Assembly (NCBI GenBank): GCA_016200895.1
Contig: JACQDX010000017.1
Coordinates: 62,001-126,000 of the forward strand
Length of the DNA: 64,000 nt
Direction of reading: 5' to 3'
Origin: Burkholderiales bacterium
GTDB lineage: Bacteria > Pseudomonadota > Gammaproteobacteria > Burkholderiales > Burkholderiaceae_D
Shown here in pieces: positions 33,493-42,805 of this stretch. The notes under the pieces were generated by a model, which did not search any database, was not told the origin of the DNA, and saw only the letters and a list, made by a program, of their open reading frames with translations. The position numbers and the translations under genes were made by a program. The first letter of the stretch is position 1. Each line of letters starts with the position of its first letter.

Positions 33493-35160
33493 ATGGCCAA
33501 TTACGTCTACACCATGAACCGCGTCGGCAAGATCGTCCCGCCGAAGCGTCAAATTTTGAAAGATATTTCCCTGTCCTTCTTCCCCGGTGCCAAGATAGGC
33601 GTGCTGGGTGTGAATGGTTCAGGCAAGTCTTCCCTGCTGAAAATCATGGCAGGTTTAGATAAAGATATACAGGGCGAAGCCGTGCCCATGCCTAACCTGA
33701 ACATTGGTTACCTGCCGCAAGAACCACAACTCGATCCAGAACAAACAGTGCGCCAGGCCGTTGAATCTGCGCTGGGCGAAGTGTTTGAAGCCAAGGCCAA
33801 GCTGGAAGAGGTGTATGCCGCTTATGCTGAAGAAAATGCTGACTTTGATGCACTCGCCAATGAGCAGGCACGTCTGGAAGCGATTATCTCCACATCATCT
33901 GGCGACAATGTAGAACTGCAACTGGAAATGGCTGCCGATGCGCTGCGCCTGCCGCCATGGGATGCCAAGATAGCTGTCTTGTCTGGCGGTGAAAAACGCC
34001 GTGTCGCCCTGTGTCAATTGTTGCTGTCCAAGCCAGACATGCTCTTGCTTGACGAACCAACCAACCATCTGGATGCTGAATCTGTCGACTGGCTGGAACA
34101 ATTCCTGTTGCGCTTCCCTGGCACCGTCGTCGCTATCACGCATGATCGCTACTTCCTTGACAACGCTGCTGAATGGATTTTGGAACTTGACCGTGGCCAT
34201 GGCATACCATGGAAAGGCAATTACTCTTCCTGGCTGGATCAGAAGCAGGCCCGCCTGAAGCAGGAAGAAGCGACAGAATCAGCCCGCCAGAAAGCCTTGC
34301 AAAAAGAACTGGAATGGTCACGCCAAAACCCGAAAGCGCGTCAGGCCAAGAGCAAGGCGCGTCTGGCCCGCTTCAATGAAATGAGCGAACATGAATACCA
34401 GAAGCGCAATGAAACCCAGGAGATTTTCATCCCTGTAGCAGAGCGCCTGGGTAATGAAGTCATCGAATTCAAGAATGTCAGCAAAGCCTTTGGTGACCGC
34501 CTGCTCATCGATAACCTGAGCTTCAAGATTCCTCCTGGTGCGATTGTCGGCATCATCGGACCTAACGGTGCCGGTAAATCGACTTTGTTCAAGATGATCA
34601 AGGGTCTGGAGACTCCAGACAGCGGTGAAGTCGTGCTGGGCCAGACTGCCAAGATCTCTCTGGTTGATCAGTCACGTGAAGACCTGGGCAATACCAAGAC
34701 CGTGTTTGAAGACGTGGCCAATGGTGCCGACATTTTGACAGTAGGCCGTTTTGAAATGCCTTCGCGCGCTTACCTTGGCCGCTTCAACTTCAAGGGTGGT
34801 GACCAGCAAAAGATCGTCGGCAACCTGTCTGGTGGTGAGCGTGGTCGCCTGCATCTGGCCAAGACCCTGCTGCAAGGTGGCAATGTCTTGCTGCTGGATG
34901 AACCATCAAATGATCTGGACGTGGAAACCCTGCGTGCGCTGGAAGATGCCTTGCTGGAATTTGCTGGTAGCGTCATGGTCATTTCCCATGACCGCTGGTT
35001 TCTCGACCGTATCGCCACCCACATCCTGGCGTTTGAAGGCAATTCGCAAGTCAGCTTCTTTGACGGTAACTACCAGGAATATGAAGCAGACAAGAAAAAA
35101 CGTCTGGGTGAAGAAGGTGCCAAACCAAAACGCATCCGTTACAAGCCTTTGACTGTGTAA
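33493..35160 (+). CDS. ettA: Energy-dependent translational throttle protein EttA (ABC-F)
   Basis: A 555-residue ABC-F protein with two ATPase domains and no membrane part. Walker A motifs are GVNGSGKSS and GPNGAGKST; signatures are LSGGEKRR and LSGGERGR; Walker B/switch regions LLLDEPTNHLD and LLLDEPSNDLD are intact. The EttA opening MANYVYTMNRVGKIVPPKRQ and the linker rich in Lys/Arg/Gln are characteristic. EttA binds the ribosomal E site and gates entry into elongation according to ATP/ADP. Length is normal and the gene stands alone. Confidence 0.96.
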   Translation: MANYVYTMNRVGKIVPPKRQILKDISLSFFPGAKIGVLGVNGSGKSSLLKIMAGLDKDIQGEAVPMPNLNIGYLPQEPQLDPEQTVRQAVESALGEVFEAKAKLEEVYAAYAEENADFDALANEQARLEAIISTSSGDNVELQLEMAADALRLPPWDAKIAVLSGGEKRRVALCQLLLSKPDMLLLDEPTNHLDAESVDWLEQFLLRFPGTVVAITHDRYFLDNAAEWILELDRGHGIPWKGNYSSWLDQKQARLKQEEATESARQKALQKELEWSRQNPKARQAKSKARLARFNEMSEHEYQKRNETQEIFIPVAERLGNEVIEFKNVSKAFGDRLLIDNLSFKIPPGAIVGIIGPNGAGKSTLFKMIKGLETPDSGEVVLGQTAKISLVDQSREDLGNTKTVFEDVANGADILTVGRFEMPSRAYLGRFNFKGGDQQKIVGNLSGGERGRLHLAKTLLQGGNVLLLDEPSNDLDVETLRALEDALLEFAGSVMVISHDRWFLDRIATHILAFEGNSQVSFFDGNYQEYEADKKKRLGEEGAKPKRIRYKPLTV

Positions 35161-35207
35161 GTCTGAGGCAGACTTGAAAAGGTCTGTGCCGGGTATGTGA
35201 TTTGCAT

Positions 35208-35250
35208 AAGCCTGCTTGATAAGAAACCAAGTTTCATATCAAGCAGGCTT
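35208..35250. repeat. Inverted repeat after ettA
   Basis: AAGCCTGCTTGAT (35208-35220) pairs with ATCAAGCAGGCTT (35238-35250), and imperfect pairing extends outward to TGTG/CACA. There is no T-run, so it may be a processing or attenuation hairpin rather than a classical terminator. Confidence 0.6.
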
Positions 35251-35384
35251 ATCGCATAACACATCCCCATTGGCTAAATACGCTAATACGCTTTAAGGTG
35301 TTTAACAGTATTTTTTGCTGCAATGCGGTAAGCTTCTGAAAAATAGAGATTTTTCTTGAGCAAACCATGAGCAAAAGATAAAAC

Positions 35385-35798
35385 ATGATACTGAAAAAAC
35401 ACTTATCCCCTTTCCTGCTTTGCCTCGCTCTCATTTTGCCATCTGGTGCAGTACTGGCTAATTCTGGTGGCAAGGACGCTGGCGCGGCAGGTGCTGCCTC
35501 TACTGCAAAACTGGAAGCTTTCACTGTCAATTTAGCCAGCACTGAACGCTATTTGCAACTCAGTATGGCGCTGCAAATAGCCAGTGCTGAAGTCAGCGAG
35601 AGGATCAAGATGTTCATGCCCAAGATCAGGCATGCTCTGATCCTGCTACTCAGCAGCAAAGAGGGCGAACAATTGCAAAGCCTGGACGGCAAACATCAGT
35701 TGATGGAAGAAATCAAGAATGGCGTTAACAAGACGCTGGATTTGAAAGAGCATGATGGTGTGACCGATGTGTTTTTTGAAAACTTCGTCATCCAGTAA
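35385..35798 (+). CDS. FliL-like exported protein, orphan
   Basis: A 137-residue protein with an N-terminal hydrophobic segment that looks like a cleavable signal (LLCLALILPSGAVLANS), then a compact domain typical of FliL: FTVNLASTERYLQLSMALQIAS, a central helix with RHALILLLSSKEGEQLQS and the end VTDVFFENFVIQ. Classical FliL has a membrane anchor and lies in fliM/fliN operons; here no flagellar gene is near. It may tune stator-type complexes or act elsewhere in the envelope. The ATG is 15 bases before the hydrophobic stretch. Confidence 0.8.
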   Translation: MILKKHLSPFLLCLALILPSGAVLANSGGKDAGAAGAASTAKLEAFTVNLASTERYLQLSMALQIASAEVSERIKMFMPKIRHALILLLSSKEGEQLQSLDGKHQLMEEIKNGVNKTLDLKEHDGVTDVFFENFVIQ

Positions 35799-35812
35799 GG
35801 CTTGCAAGCTCA

Positions 35813-36526
35813 TCAATCCCGGACATAACAGCTTTCCAGCGCAATTTCAACCATATCGCTAAAGCTGTTTTCCCTTTGTTCTGCAGTCATGCTCGCGCCG
35901 CTACGCAGATGATCTGCCACAGTCAGCAAACCCAGCGCCTGCACGCCATGTTCGGCTGCCACTGAATACAAACCAGCCAGCTCCATTTCCACTGCCAGTA
36001 TCTGCATTTTTTCCATGATGTCAAATAGCTGTGGTTGCGCGCTATAGAACAGGTCAGCAGAAAACACATTGCCCACCCTGACAGGCTTGTGCAAACACCT
36101 GGCAGTTTCCACAGCCTTTGCCAGCAAGGCATAGTCGGCAATTGCTGCGAAATCATGATCCATGAAACGCATGCGGTTGACCTTGCTGTCGGTGCTGGCC
36201 CCCATGGCAATGATTACATCGCCCAATTGCATATCGCCTCGCAGGGCACCACAAGAGCCCAGCCTAATGAGTTTTTTCACACCATATTCGCGTATCAGCT
36301 CGGTCGCATAAATGCTGATGGAGGGTATGCCCATACCATGTGCCAGCACAGATATTTTCTGATCGCGATACCAGCCTGTATAACCCAGCATATTGCGTAC
36401 AGTATTGACCAGCAAGACATCGCCGAGCCAGTGATCGGCAATCATCTTGGCGCGCAAGGGGTCACCCGGCATCAGGACTATATCGGCAAAGTCACCGGGG
36501 ACGGCATTGATATGAGGAGTAGTCAT
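35813..36526 (-). CDS. deoD: Purine nucleoside phosphorylase, DeoD type
   Basis: A 237-residue cytoplasmic enzyme with DeoD features: [27 protein letters not shown], the phosphate-site region GSCGAL, and the base/ribose site region [12 protein letters not shown]. The active-site Asp lies in [10 protein letters not shown]. It splits purine (deoxy)nucleosides into base and (deoxy)ribose-1-phosphate. ATG 36526 overlaps the deoA stop (ATGA), showing translational coupling. It is the last gene of the deoC-deoA-deoD operon. Confidence 0.94.
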   Translation of the reverse strand: MTTPHINAVPGDFADIVLMPGDPLRAKMIADHWLGDVLLVNTVRNMLGYTGWYRDQKISVLAHGMGIPSISIYATELIREYGVKKLIRLGSCGALRGDMQLGDVIIAMGASTDSKVNRMRFMDHDFAAIADYALLAKAVETARCLHKPVRVGNVFSADLFYSAQPQLFDIMEKMQILAVEMELAGLYSVAAEHGVQALGLLTVADHLRSGASMTAEQRENSFSDMVEIALESCYVRD

Positions 36527-37878
36527 ATTGTTTCTGGAGTCAGGACAGACGCAGCCAGGCACAAACTGCCACGCATGCTTTGTCGTAATTGCTGTGGTCG
36601 TGGCGAGGCTGACTCTCCAAATGTGCAAGCGGCCAACAGGCTCTTGCAGGCCAGCGCCAGGCTATCTGCATCAGTGGCGTGGACGATAGCCAGCGGAATA
36701 TCGCTGTCCATGAGTTGGCCCAGTTCAGCCATTTGACACAAGCCCGCGCTGGCATCCTTTTTCCCCTTGTCTGCTGTACTCAGTTGCAAGGCCAGCAAAC
36801 CTATGGCACGGGTGTCCATGGCGTTCAAGTACATACCTGCAGGCGCGAAAACGGGCTGCTGCAGTTTAGCCTGAGGCAAGTGGCTGGCATAGTTGTCGAG
36901 CAAATCAGCCGGGCCACCCAGTGCCGTGCAAGACCTCTCAAAAACTTGCGCCGCCTTGCCGCTATGCAGGGCATCGAGCAAACGCACCTGAGCTTCCAGG
37001 GCATTTTCTGTCAGGCCAGCCAACATCAGCATCTCTGTGCCCAATGCCAATACCGTTTGATGCAGGCGTTGCGGGCAGGTATCAGTGCGCAGATAAGCTA
37101 ATGCCTCGCGTATTTCCAGCGCATTGCCAACGCTGGGTGCCAGCGGCTGGCTCATGTCGGTAATCATTGCAAAGCAAGCCATGCCCGCCGCATTAGCGGT
37201 AGTGATGATATTTTTTGCTAATGCCTGTGCCTGCGCCAGCTCGGGCGTCTGCGCACCATTGCCGCACTTGATATCCATGACCAGAGCATCCAGCCCCGCT
37301 GCAAATTTTTTCGACAGGATGGACGCCGTAATCAAAGGCAGGCTATCCACCGTTGCTGTCACATCGCGTATCGCATACAGACGCTTGTCAGCTGGTGCCA
37401 GGTCGGCAGTCTGGCCTATGATGGCCATGCCGCAATCTCGTACCACACGGCGAAAGCGTGCCAGATCAGGCATCGTGCAATAACCGGGTATGGCTTCCAG
37501 CTTGTCTTGCGTACCACCGGTATGGCCCAGGCCGCGTCCGCTAATCATGGGGACGATGCCACCACAAGCCGCCACCATGGGCGCCAGCACCAGCGACACC
37601 AGGTCACCCACGCCACCAGTAGAATGCTTGTCCACTACCGGGCCGGACAAATCAAGATCGTCCCAGCACAAGACCTGCCCCGAATCACGCATGGCCAGCG
37701 TCAATGCTGCCCCTTCCGCTGCCGTCATGCCCTGGAAGCAGGTCGCCATGCAAAACGCCCCCAGTTGCGCATCTGATATACTGCCATCGACCATACCGGT
37801 GACCAGCGCCTGTATCTCTTGCTGATCCAGCGTCTGGCCTGCTCGCTTCTTGCGTATCAGTTCTTGTGCCAGAAACAT
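36523..37878 (-). CDS. deoA: Thymidine phosphorylase
   Basis: A 451-residue enzyme of the pyrimidine nucleoside phosphorylase family: [20 protein letters not shown], the phosphate-binding signature around [20 protein letters not shown], and the glycine-rich [20 protein letters not shown]. It converts thymidine and phosphate to thymine and deoxyribose-1-phosphate. Length matches the E. coli enzyme closely. It sits 1 nt after deoC and overlaps deoD by 4 nt. Confidence 0.95.
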   Translation of the reverse strand: MFLAQELIRKKRAGQTLDQQEIQALVTGMVDGSISDAQLGAFCMATCFQGMTAAEGAALTLAMRDSGQVLCWDDLDLSGPVVDKHSTGGVGDLVSLVLAPMVAACGGIVPMISGRGLGHTGGTQDKLEAIPGYCTMPDLARFRRVVRDCGMAIIGQTADLAPADKRLYAIRDVTATVDSLPLITASILSKKFAAGLDALVMDIKCGNGAQTPELAQAQALAKNIITTANAAGMACFAMITDMSQPLAPSVGNALEIREALAYLRTDTCPQRLHQTVLALGTEMLMLAGLTENALEAQVRLLDALHSGKAAQVFERSCTALGGPADLLDNYASHLPQAKLQQPVFAPAGMYLNAMDTRAIGLLALQLSTADKGKKDASAGLCQMAELGQLMDSDIPLAIVHATDADSLALACKSLLAACTFGESASPRPQQLRQSMRGSLCLAASVLTPETI

Positions 37879-37879
37879 C

Positions 37880-38662
37880 TCAGTATCCTGACGCTATCTG
37901 TGCCTGTCCGCCGCGCAGGCGGGTCTGCAAATTACTCAAGAGACTGGATGCGCCAAAGCGAAAATGCGCAGGACTCACCCAATCCTTGCCCAAGAGTTCA
38001 TCCGCCAGTTTCAGGTAGGCAGTGGCTTCTTCCGCAGTCCTTATCCCGCCTGCTGCCTTGAAGCCGCAATGGCCACCAGTTTCCCGTATCACGCCCAGCA
38101 TGGTTTCTGCCGCTGCCAGCGTCGCATTCACTGCCACTTTGCCGGTTGAAGTCTTGATAAAATCTGCCCCCGCAGTTATCGCAATCAGACAGGCAGCCCG
38201 AATCAGCGCTTCAGTCTTAAGTTCACCACTTTCTATGATGACCTTCAAGAGCCTGTCACCGCAAACCGCCTTGCAAGCCCTGACCATCTCTGCCCCTGTG
38301 CTGGTGTCTCCCGCCATCAGCGCCGCATAGGGGAAGACCAGGTCGACCTCGTCCGCACCATAAGCGATGGCAGCCCTGGACTCGGCCACGGCAATCCCCA
38401 CATCTGCCTCACCATGCGGAAAGTTAACCACCGTGGCCACCTTGATGCTGGGTGTACCAAAGTCACGCAACATCTTTTTGGCATGTGGGATAAAGCGCGG
38501 ATAAATACACAGCGCTGCCACCTGTCCCTCGGCACTGCTGGCAGCACTGCACAAGGCCGTGATTTTTCCCCTGGTGTCGTCCTCATTCAGACTGGTCAGA
38601 TCCATCAGGCGCAAGGCGCGACTGGCTGCCTGCATCAGCGCCGTATCTGGTGTGGAAGACAT
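37880..38662 (-). CDS. deoC: Deoxyribose-phosphate aldolase
   Basis: A 260-residue class I aldolase. The Schiff-base lysine is Lys170 in FIKTSTGK, and Lys202 in [10 protein letters not shown] is the second conserved lysine; DEVDLVFP carries the active-site Asp. It cleaves deoxyribose-5-phosphate to glyceraldehyde-3-phosphate and acetaldehyde. ATG 38662 has GGAG 8 nt upstream and is preferred over GTG/ATG codons further up. It is the first gene of the deo operon. No deoB is encoded here, though it is needed to link deoA/deoD products to DeoC. Confidence 0.95.
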   Translation of the reverse strand: MSSTPDTALMQAASRALRLMDLTSLNEDDTRGKITALCSAASSAEGQVAALCIYPRFIPHAKKMLRDFGTPSIKVATVVNFPHGEADVGIAVAESRAAIAYGADEVDLVFPYAALMAGDTSTGAEMVRACKAVCGDRLLKVIIESGELKTEALIRAACLIAITAGADFIKTSTGKVAVNATLAAAETMLGVIRETGGHCGFKAAGGIRTAEEATAYLKLADELLGKDWVSPAHFRFGASSLLSNLQTRLRGGQAQIASGY

Positions 38663-38774
38663 GTTCTTGCTCCTGTGGCTATCCAAACGTCAAAGATAAG
38701 CTGCCTGAGTACGAAGTCGCTTGATATATATCAGATGTCTGGATTTTGCCCCAGGCAAGAGCGTTGCAGTTTAT

Positions 38775-38887
38775 TAGGACTTACGCAAAACCGCCCCAGC
38801 TGCGTTGCAGCTCCTCTCCTAGGAGCCGCGTACTAAAGTACTGTCTTCGTCGCTACGCCTTGCTGGGACAATTTTGCGTAAGTCCTA
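38775..38887. mobile_element. MITE-like inverted-repeat element, copy B (113 bp)
   Basis: Perfect 16-bp terminal inverted repeats TAGGACTTACGCAAAA (38775-38790) and TTTTGCGTAAGTCCTA (38872-38887). TTTAT directly flanks both ends, a 5-bp target duplication. The interior (CTGCGTTGCAGCTCC, ACTGTCTTCGTCGCTACG) is shared with the copies at 46495 and 1725. It encodes no protein, so it would need a transposase from elsewhere. It lies upstream of deoC and yigZ. Confidence 0.85.
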
Positions 38888-38948
38888 TTTATGTATACCC
38901 GAGCCCAATTAGCCGCCAAAATAGCGAATTTACCCACACAAGCACCCC

Positions 38949-39545
38949 ATGTACCAACTCGCTGCTCCCGCTTTTGCCGAAATTGAAATCAAGAAAAGCC
39001 GTTTTCTGGGCCAGCTCTACCCACTCAGTAGCCGCGCAGAAGCGCGCCAGCAACTGACCAGCATACGTGCACAACACCCGGATGCCGTACATGTCTGCTG
39101 GGCGCTGATCTGTACTGGCGATTCTGGCCTTGACGACGATGGCGAACCGTCTGGCACAGCCGCCAAACCCATGTACAACGTGCTGGTGCACAAAGACGTG
39201 ACCAATGTGCTGGCCGTAGTCGTGCGCTACTGGGGTGGTACCAAGCTGGGTGCAGGTGGCCTGACGCGCGCCTATGGGCAAGCTATCTCAGACGCCTTCA
39301 AGGTTGCCGAACTGACAGAAGTTGAATATATGCTGGCATGGGACATCGTCTGCACCTATGCCGATGAATCTCATGTACGCCGTCTGTGCGACAAGTTTGC
39401 CGCCAGCGTCACCCAGTTGGCCTACACAGAATCCACCACCATCAGCATCTGTCTGAAACAAAAACTTGCTGCCAGCTTTGAAGCAGAATTGATAGAGATG
39501 CTCAAAGGACAAGTCAGCATCATCAAGCCGGAACAAACTATTTAG
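38949..39545 (+). CDS. yigZ: YigZ/IMPACT family protein
   Basis: A 198-residue protein with the IMPACT N-terminal domain: KKSRFLGQLYPL, DSGLDDDGEPSGTAAKPM and the signature VVRYWGGTKLGAGGLTRAY. A DUF1949-like C-terminal domain follows (about 135-195). The family has a ribosomal-protein-S5-like fold; its exact role in bacteria is unclear, and the eukaryotic relative regulates Gcn2. ATG 38949 is the natural start. It is a single gene, divergent from the deo operon across the MITE. Confidence 0.93.
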   Translation: MYQLAAPAFAEIEIKKSRFLGQLYPLSSRAEARQQLTSIRAQHPDAVHVCWALICTGDSGLDDDGEPSGTAAKPMYNVLVHKDVTNVLAVVVRYWGGTKLGAGGLTRAYGQAISDAFKVAELTEVEYMLAWDIVCTYADESHVRRLCDKFAASVTQLAYTESTTISICLKQKLAASFEAELIEMLKGQVSIIKPEQTI

Positions 39546-39590
39546 CTTACCCCCATCGTACTCTCCCGTACCTACTGGGCAAGCAGGGTT

Positions 39591-39635
39591 TTTACATGTA
39601 AATTACTATCAATTCACATGTCATTTACATATAAA
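39591..39635. promoter_or_regulatory. Three ACAT-centred palindromes upstream of the Ser/Thr kinase
   Basis: TTTACATGTAAA (39591-39602, perfect palindrome), TTCACATGTCAT (39613-39624) and TTTACATATAAA (39624-39635) lie in a row. A related TTTACATGTCAA lies at 44392-44403 before the sigma-54 promoter of the divergent operon. They are candidate sites for the Fis-type regulator at 42806. Confidence 0.5.
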
Positions 39636-39790
39636 ATAGATTGGTTTGTCACTGTGATTACACAGTTTTGTAATAAAGTTCGCTATATTATTGCCGTTAC
39701 ATCTAGTTACGAATAGCAACTATCTTGCGTGGACAGATAGCTGCATGTAGCCAAATGCGGCATTAAAAATAATAACCATGCAAGAAACCA

Positions 39791-41986
39791 ATGCAAAATA
39801 CCAATCTGGCTAGCAAAGACAATACAGAAACAGAAGAAGAAAGCGTCAGCCTCAGACATTACGAATTCAAAAAGCGTCTGGGTGAAGGTGGCTTTGGGCA
39901 AGTCCATGAAGCCTGGGACAGCAAACTCTGCCGCCCTGTCGCCATCAAACAACTCAAGGCAACCGAAAACGCCGTGCCAGGCACCAGTCTGCTCAAAGAA
40001 GCCCGCCTGGCCGCATCACTGAAGCACCCTGCATTCGTCAAGATCTTTGCCATTGAAGATGAAGACAATAGCCAGTCCATCGTCATGGAACTGGTACCCG
40101 GCCTGACCCTGAAGCAATTACTGCAGCAACACCCGCAACAGCCGCTGCCAGAACAACAAGTCATCAACATCATCAACCAGGTCGCCGAGGCCATGCAGGA
40201 AGCCCACGCCAGTAGCCTTATCCATGGCGACCTGAAGCCATCCAATCTCATGGTCGAACCAGACGGCAAAGTTCGCATACTCGACTTTGGCCTCGCATCA
40301 CAAACCGATGCACAAGCCACCACGTCCATGAGCCAGCTAGACCCGCAAGGCACGATAGCCTACATGGCACCAGAGCGCATGATGGGCAACCCGGCCAACG
40401 CCCAGAGCGACATCTACGCCCTCGGCGTCATTCTCTACGAAACCCTGACAGGCCAACGCCCCTTCGCCAACGCCAGCGGCCTGGCTCTGGCCGCCTCCCT
40501 GATGCAATCCAATTCCGACACCTGGGAATTCCCAGCGGGATGCAAACCAGAGTTGATCAAGCTGGTGCTGGGCATGACGTCACGGCAGACTGAGAAACGT
40601 TTGTGCAGTATGCAGCAGGTGGTTGACGAATTGCGTGGGCTGATTACTACACCAATGCTTTTGGCCGCAAGTGATGCTGGCAATGTAAGTGGCAAGTCGG
40701 GCAAAGGCTGGAATGTATTGAGTACTCCTAAACGATTTGCCATCGTCAGCGCCATCATCGTCGCGCTAGGATATGGTGCCTGGCAGGCTACGCCTTATCT
40801 TGAAATGGACAAGATGTCATTGAAGCCATATTCCGAATCATTAACCATGAAGCAAGGCCTGGAGGCACTAAAGCAGTTTGATAGACCTGGAAATCTAGAC
40901 AAGGCGACACAAAGTTTTGAAACCGTCTTGAAGCATGATGTTAATAGTGCCGCTGCTGTAGCAGGGCTGTCCCTTGTATATAGCTTTCGGTATACGACTG
41001 ACGGACAAGACGAAATTTGGTTGCAAAAAGCAGATGCAAGTGCACAGCAAGCTGTAAAGATGAATGCGCAATTGGCCTTAAGCTATGTTGCTCTAGGTGC
41101 GGCGACGTCAAGAAAAGACAATTATGAACAAGCACTTATTGATCTTGACAAGGCATTAGTTTTAGACCCGGAAAACTACTTTGCCTGGTACGTAAAGGCA
41201 AGTGTGCTAAGAAAAGCACGTCGATTAGAAGAAATAATAAAATTTACTGAACTTGCGATGCAACGCTTCCCTTATAACTCTGTATTTGCGAGTGAAATGG
41301 GAGGAGCAAAATATCAAAACGGTGACTATGAAGGCGCTGAAAAAGCGTTCAGATTAGGCATAAAAATGGAGCCAGATGCGGCTTTTAATTACTCTAATTT
41401 AAATGCAGCATTAATAAGGTTAAACAAAAGTGATGAAGCGCTCGCCGTTTTACAACAAGGGCTGCAAATACGACCGAGTGCCAACCTCTATGCAAATCTC
41501 GGGCAATCATTATTTGTACGCGGCAATTATCTGGCAGCGATTGATGCATTTCAGTTGGCGGTTTCAAGCGAAAAAGGAAACCCCAATAATTACAACGGCT
41601 GGGCAAATTTAGCTGACACCCTTTTATGGCTACCTGCCCGAAAGAACGAGGCACTAGCCGCCTATCAAAAAGCCATCCAACTCTTGCAACCAAGGCTGGA
41701 CAGATCGCCCAATGACATCACTTTGGTTTCCCGCATGGGGTTGTATGCAGCAAGAGTTGCCGATAAAGAAAAATCCACCGCACTAACGAAACACGCCTTA
41801 AATTTAGCCCCCGAAAATGCTGAAATACATTTCCGCGCAGGACTGGCATATGAATTGCTTAACGAAAGGGAGCTGGCATTGAACTCCCTGAATACAGCCG
41901 TAAAATTGGGCTATCCAATCAAACTAATTGAAGCAGAACCTGATTTGGTTTCCTTGAGAAGAGATACTCGATACTCCTCAAAGTAA
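39791..41986 (+). CDS. Membrane Ser/Thr protein kinase with periplasmic-side TPR repeats
   Basis: A 731-residue protein. Kinase domain: glycine loop GEGGFG (31-36), Lys53, HGDLKPSN with catalytic Asp147 (HGD replaces HRD, a non-RD type), DFG 165-167 and APE 193-195. One membrane span follows (about 315-333), then about 400 residues of TPR-type repeats (QALIDLDKALVLDPENYFAW, AEKAFRLGIKMEPDAAF). Base composition changes within the gene: the kinase half is GC-rich like its surroundings, while the TPR half from about 40850 is clearly AT-richer, suggesting fusion or recombination. An FHA sigma-54 activator nearby is its obvious candidate substrate. Confidence 0.88.
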   Translation: MQNTNLASKDNTETEEESVSLRHYEFKKRLGEGGFGQVHEAWDSKLCRPVAIKQLKATENAVPGTSLLKEARLAASLKHPAFVKIFAIEDEDNSQSIVMELVPGLTLKQLLQQHPQQPLPEQQVINIINQVAEAMQEAHASSLIHGDLKPSNLMVEPDGKVRILDFGLASQTDAQATTSMSQLDPQGTIAYMAPERMMGNPANAQSDIYALGVILYETLTGQRPFANASGLALAASLMQSNSDTWEFPAGCKPELIKLVLGMTSRQTEKRLCSMQQVVDELRGLITTPMLLAASDAGNVSGKSGKGWNVLSTPKRFAIVSAIIVALGYGAWQATPYLEMDKMSLKPYSESLTMKQGLEALKQFDRPGNLDKATQSFETVLKHDVNSAAAVAGLSLVYSFRYTTDGQDEIWLQKADASAQQAVKMNAQLALSYVALGAATSRKDNYEQALIDLDKALVLDPENYFAWYVKASVLRKARRLEEIIKFTELAMQRFPYNSVFASEMGGAKYQNGDYEGAEKAFRLGIKMEPDAAFNYSNLNAALIRLNKSDEALAVLQQGLQIRPSANLYANLGQSLFVRGNYLAAIDAFQLAVSSEKGNPNNYNGWANLADTLLWLPARKNEALAAYQKAIQLLQPRLDRSPNDITLVSRMGLYAARVADKEKSTALTKHALNLAPENAEIHFRAGLAYELLNERELALNSLNTAVKLGYPIKLIEAEPDLVSLRRDTRYSSK

Positions 41987-42293
41987 TATTGCATTTCAAT
42001 GTGAAAAAAAATGCGCGCAGTCGGCTTTCAGAACTAAGAGTGAAATTTACTCAAAAATATCAGATCAAGACATTGATTTTTCTTCGATGGATGTGACGAG
42101 GAATCAAAAGAAGCAATTTTTTTTGGTGAAATCGATTAAGGGCAACTCTGAAATTAGATAGTTTGAGCACAAGTTTGAAAGTTGGGAAACCGTTTGAACA
42201 AATGTTTACCAGATATCAGGAGATCAAGCAAATATCCAATCAACTGATTGAAGTGTAAACAAACATTTACTTTACCAACGCAAGGAGAAGAAA
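41987..42293. promoter_or_regulatory. AT-rich gap before the orphan gene at 42294
   Basis: 307 bp with no supported gene. GTAAACAAACATTTAC (42256-42271) is an inverted repeat resembling half-sites of the TTTACATGTAAA motif, placed just before the ribosome site of the next gene. Base composition is as AT-rich as the second half of the kinase gene. Confidence 0.35.
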
Positions 42294-42755
42294 TTGGCAA
42301 ATTATTTTTTTACCATTAGTTATGATCGCCGTGGCAATGCTATTGGGCAGTATGTGCAAGATGTTACCTCCCCCCCCTTGACAGGCGCAGGTGTTCCCAT
42401 TCTGTATGCGGGTGACACTATCACCTATCAATATGTTTTTGTTGGTCACGGTATCGCTCAAAGTTTAAATTCAGCGGTAATCAGCGAAAGCGTTGTGAAC
42501 GCTATTCCGATGACACCTGGCTCAAATGACCCCGATCCATTCGTGAATGGAACACCCATCCCTGGGATAACCGGCGCGTATCAGGTTGCATTAAATTCTC
42601 CAACTAACCCGAGTTTCACCGTAACGATCAGTCAGGTCTATGCGCGAGCTCCAACAGAGCTATTTAGATTTAGTGGCGCATTTAAATCCACTTTAACAAA
42701 CCAAAACGTAGTTGTCAGTTGGGATCCTGAAAGTGAAATTGGTACAGGTGGCTGA
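42294..42755 (+). CDS. Orphan 153-residue protein, function unknown
   Basis: I do not recognise this protein. It starts at TTG 42294 with a strong AAGGAG ribosome site 6 nt upstream, giving MANYFFTISYDRRGNAIGQY. There is no signal peptide or membrane segment. The pattern of short polar beta segments (TITYQYVFVG, PSFTVTISQVYA, NVVVSWDPESEIG) suggests a small all-beta domain. A run of eight C residues at 42370-42377 lies in the coding region. The gene lies between the kinase and the FHA activator and shares their AT-rich tract; a role in the same system is inferred from position only. Confidence 0.6.
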   Translation: MANYFFTISYDRRGNAIGQYVQDVTSPPLTGAGVPILYAGDTITYQYVFVGHGIAQSLNSAVISESVVNAIPMTPGSNDPDPFVNGTPIPGITGAYQVALNSPTNPSFTVTISQVYARAPTELFRFSGAFKSTLTNQNVVVSWDPESEIGTGG

Positions 42756-42805
42756 ATCTCAGCACCACGATCGTGCAATCAAATAACACCAAAACCTCGA
42801 GCTTT

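Noticed and set aside
35385-35798. Flagellar operon
   Set aside because: Only a FliL-like domain is present; neighbours are ettA and deo genes.
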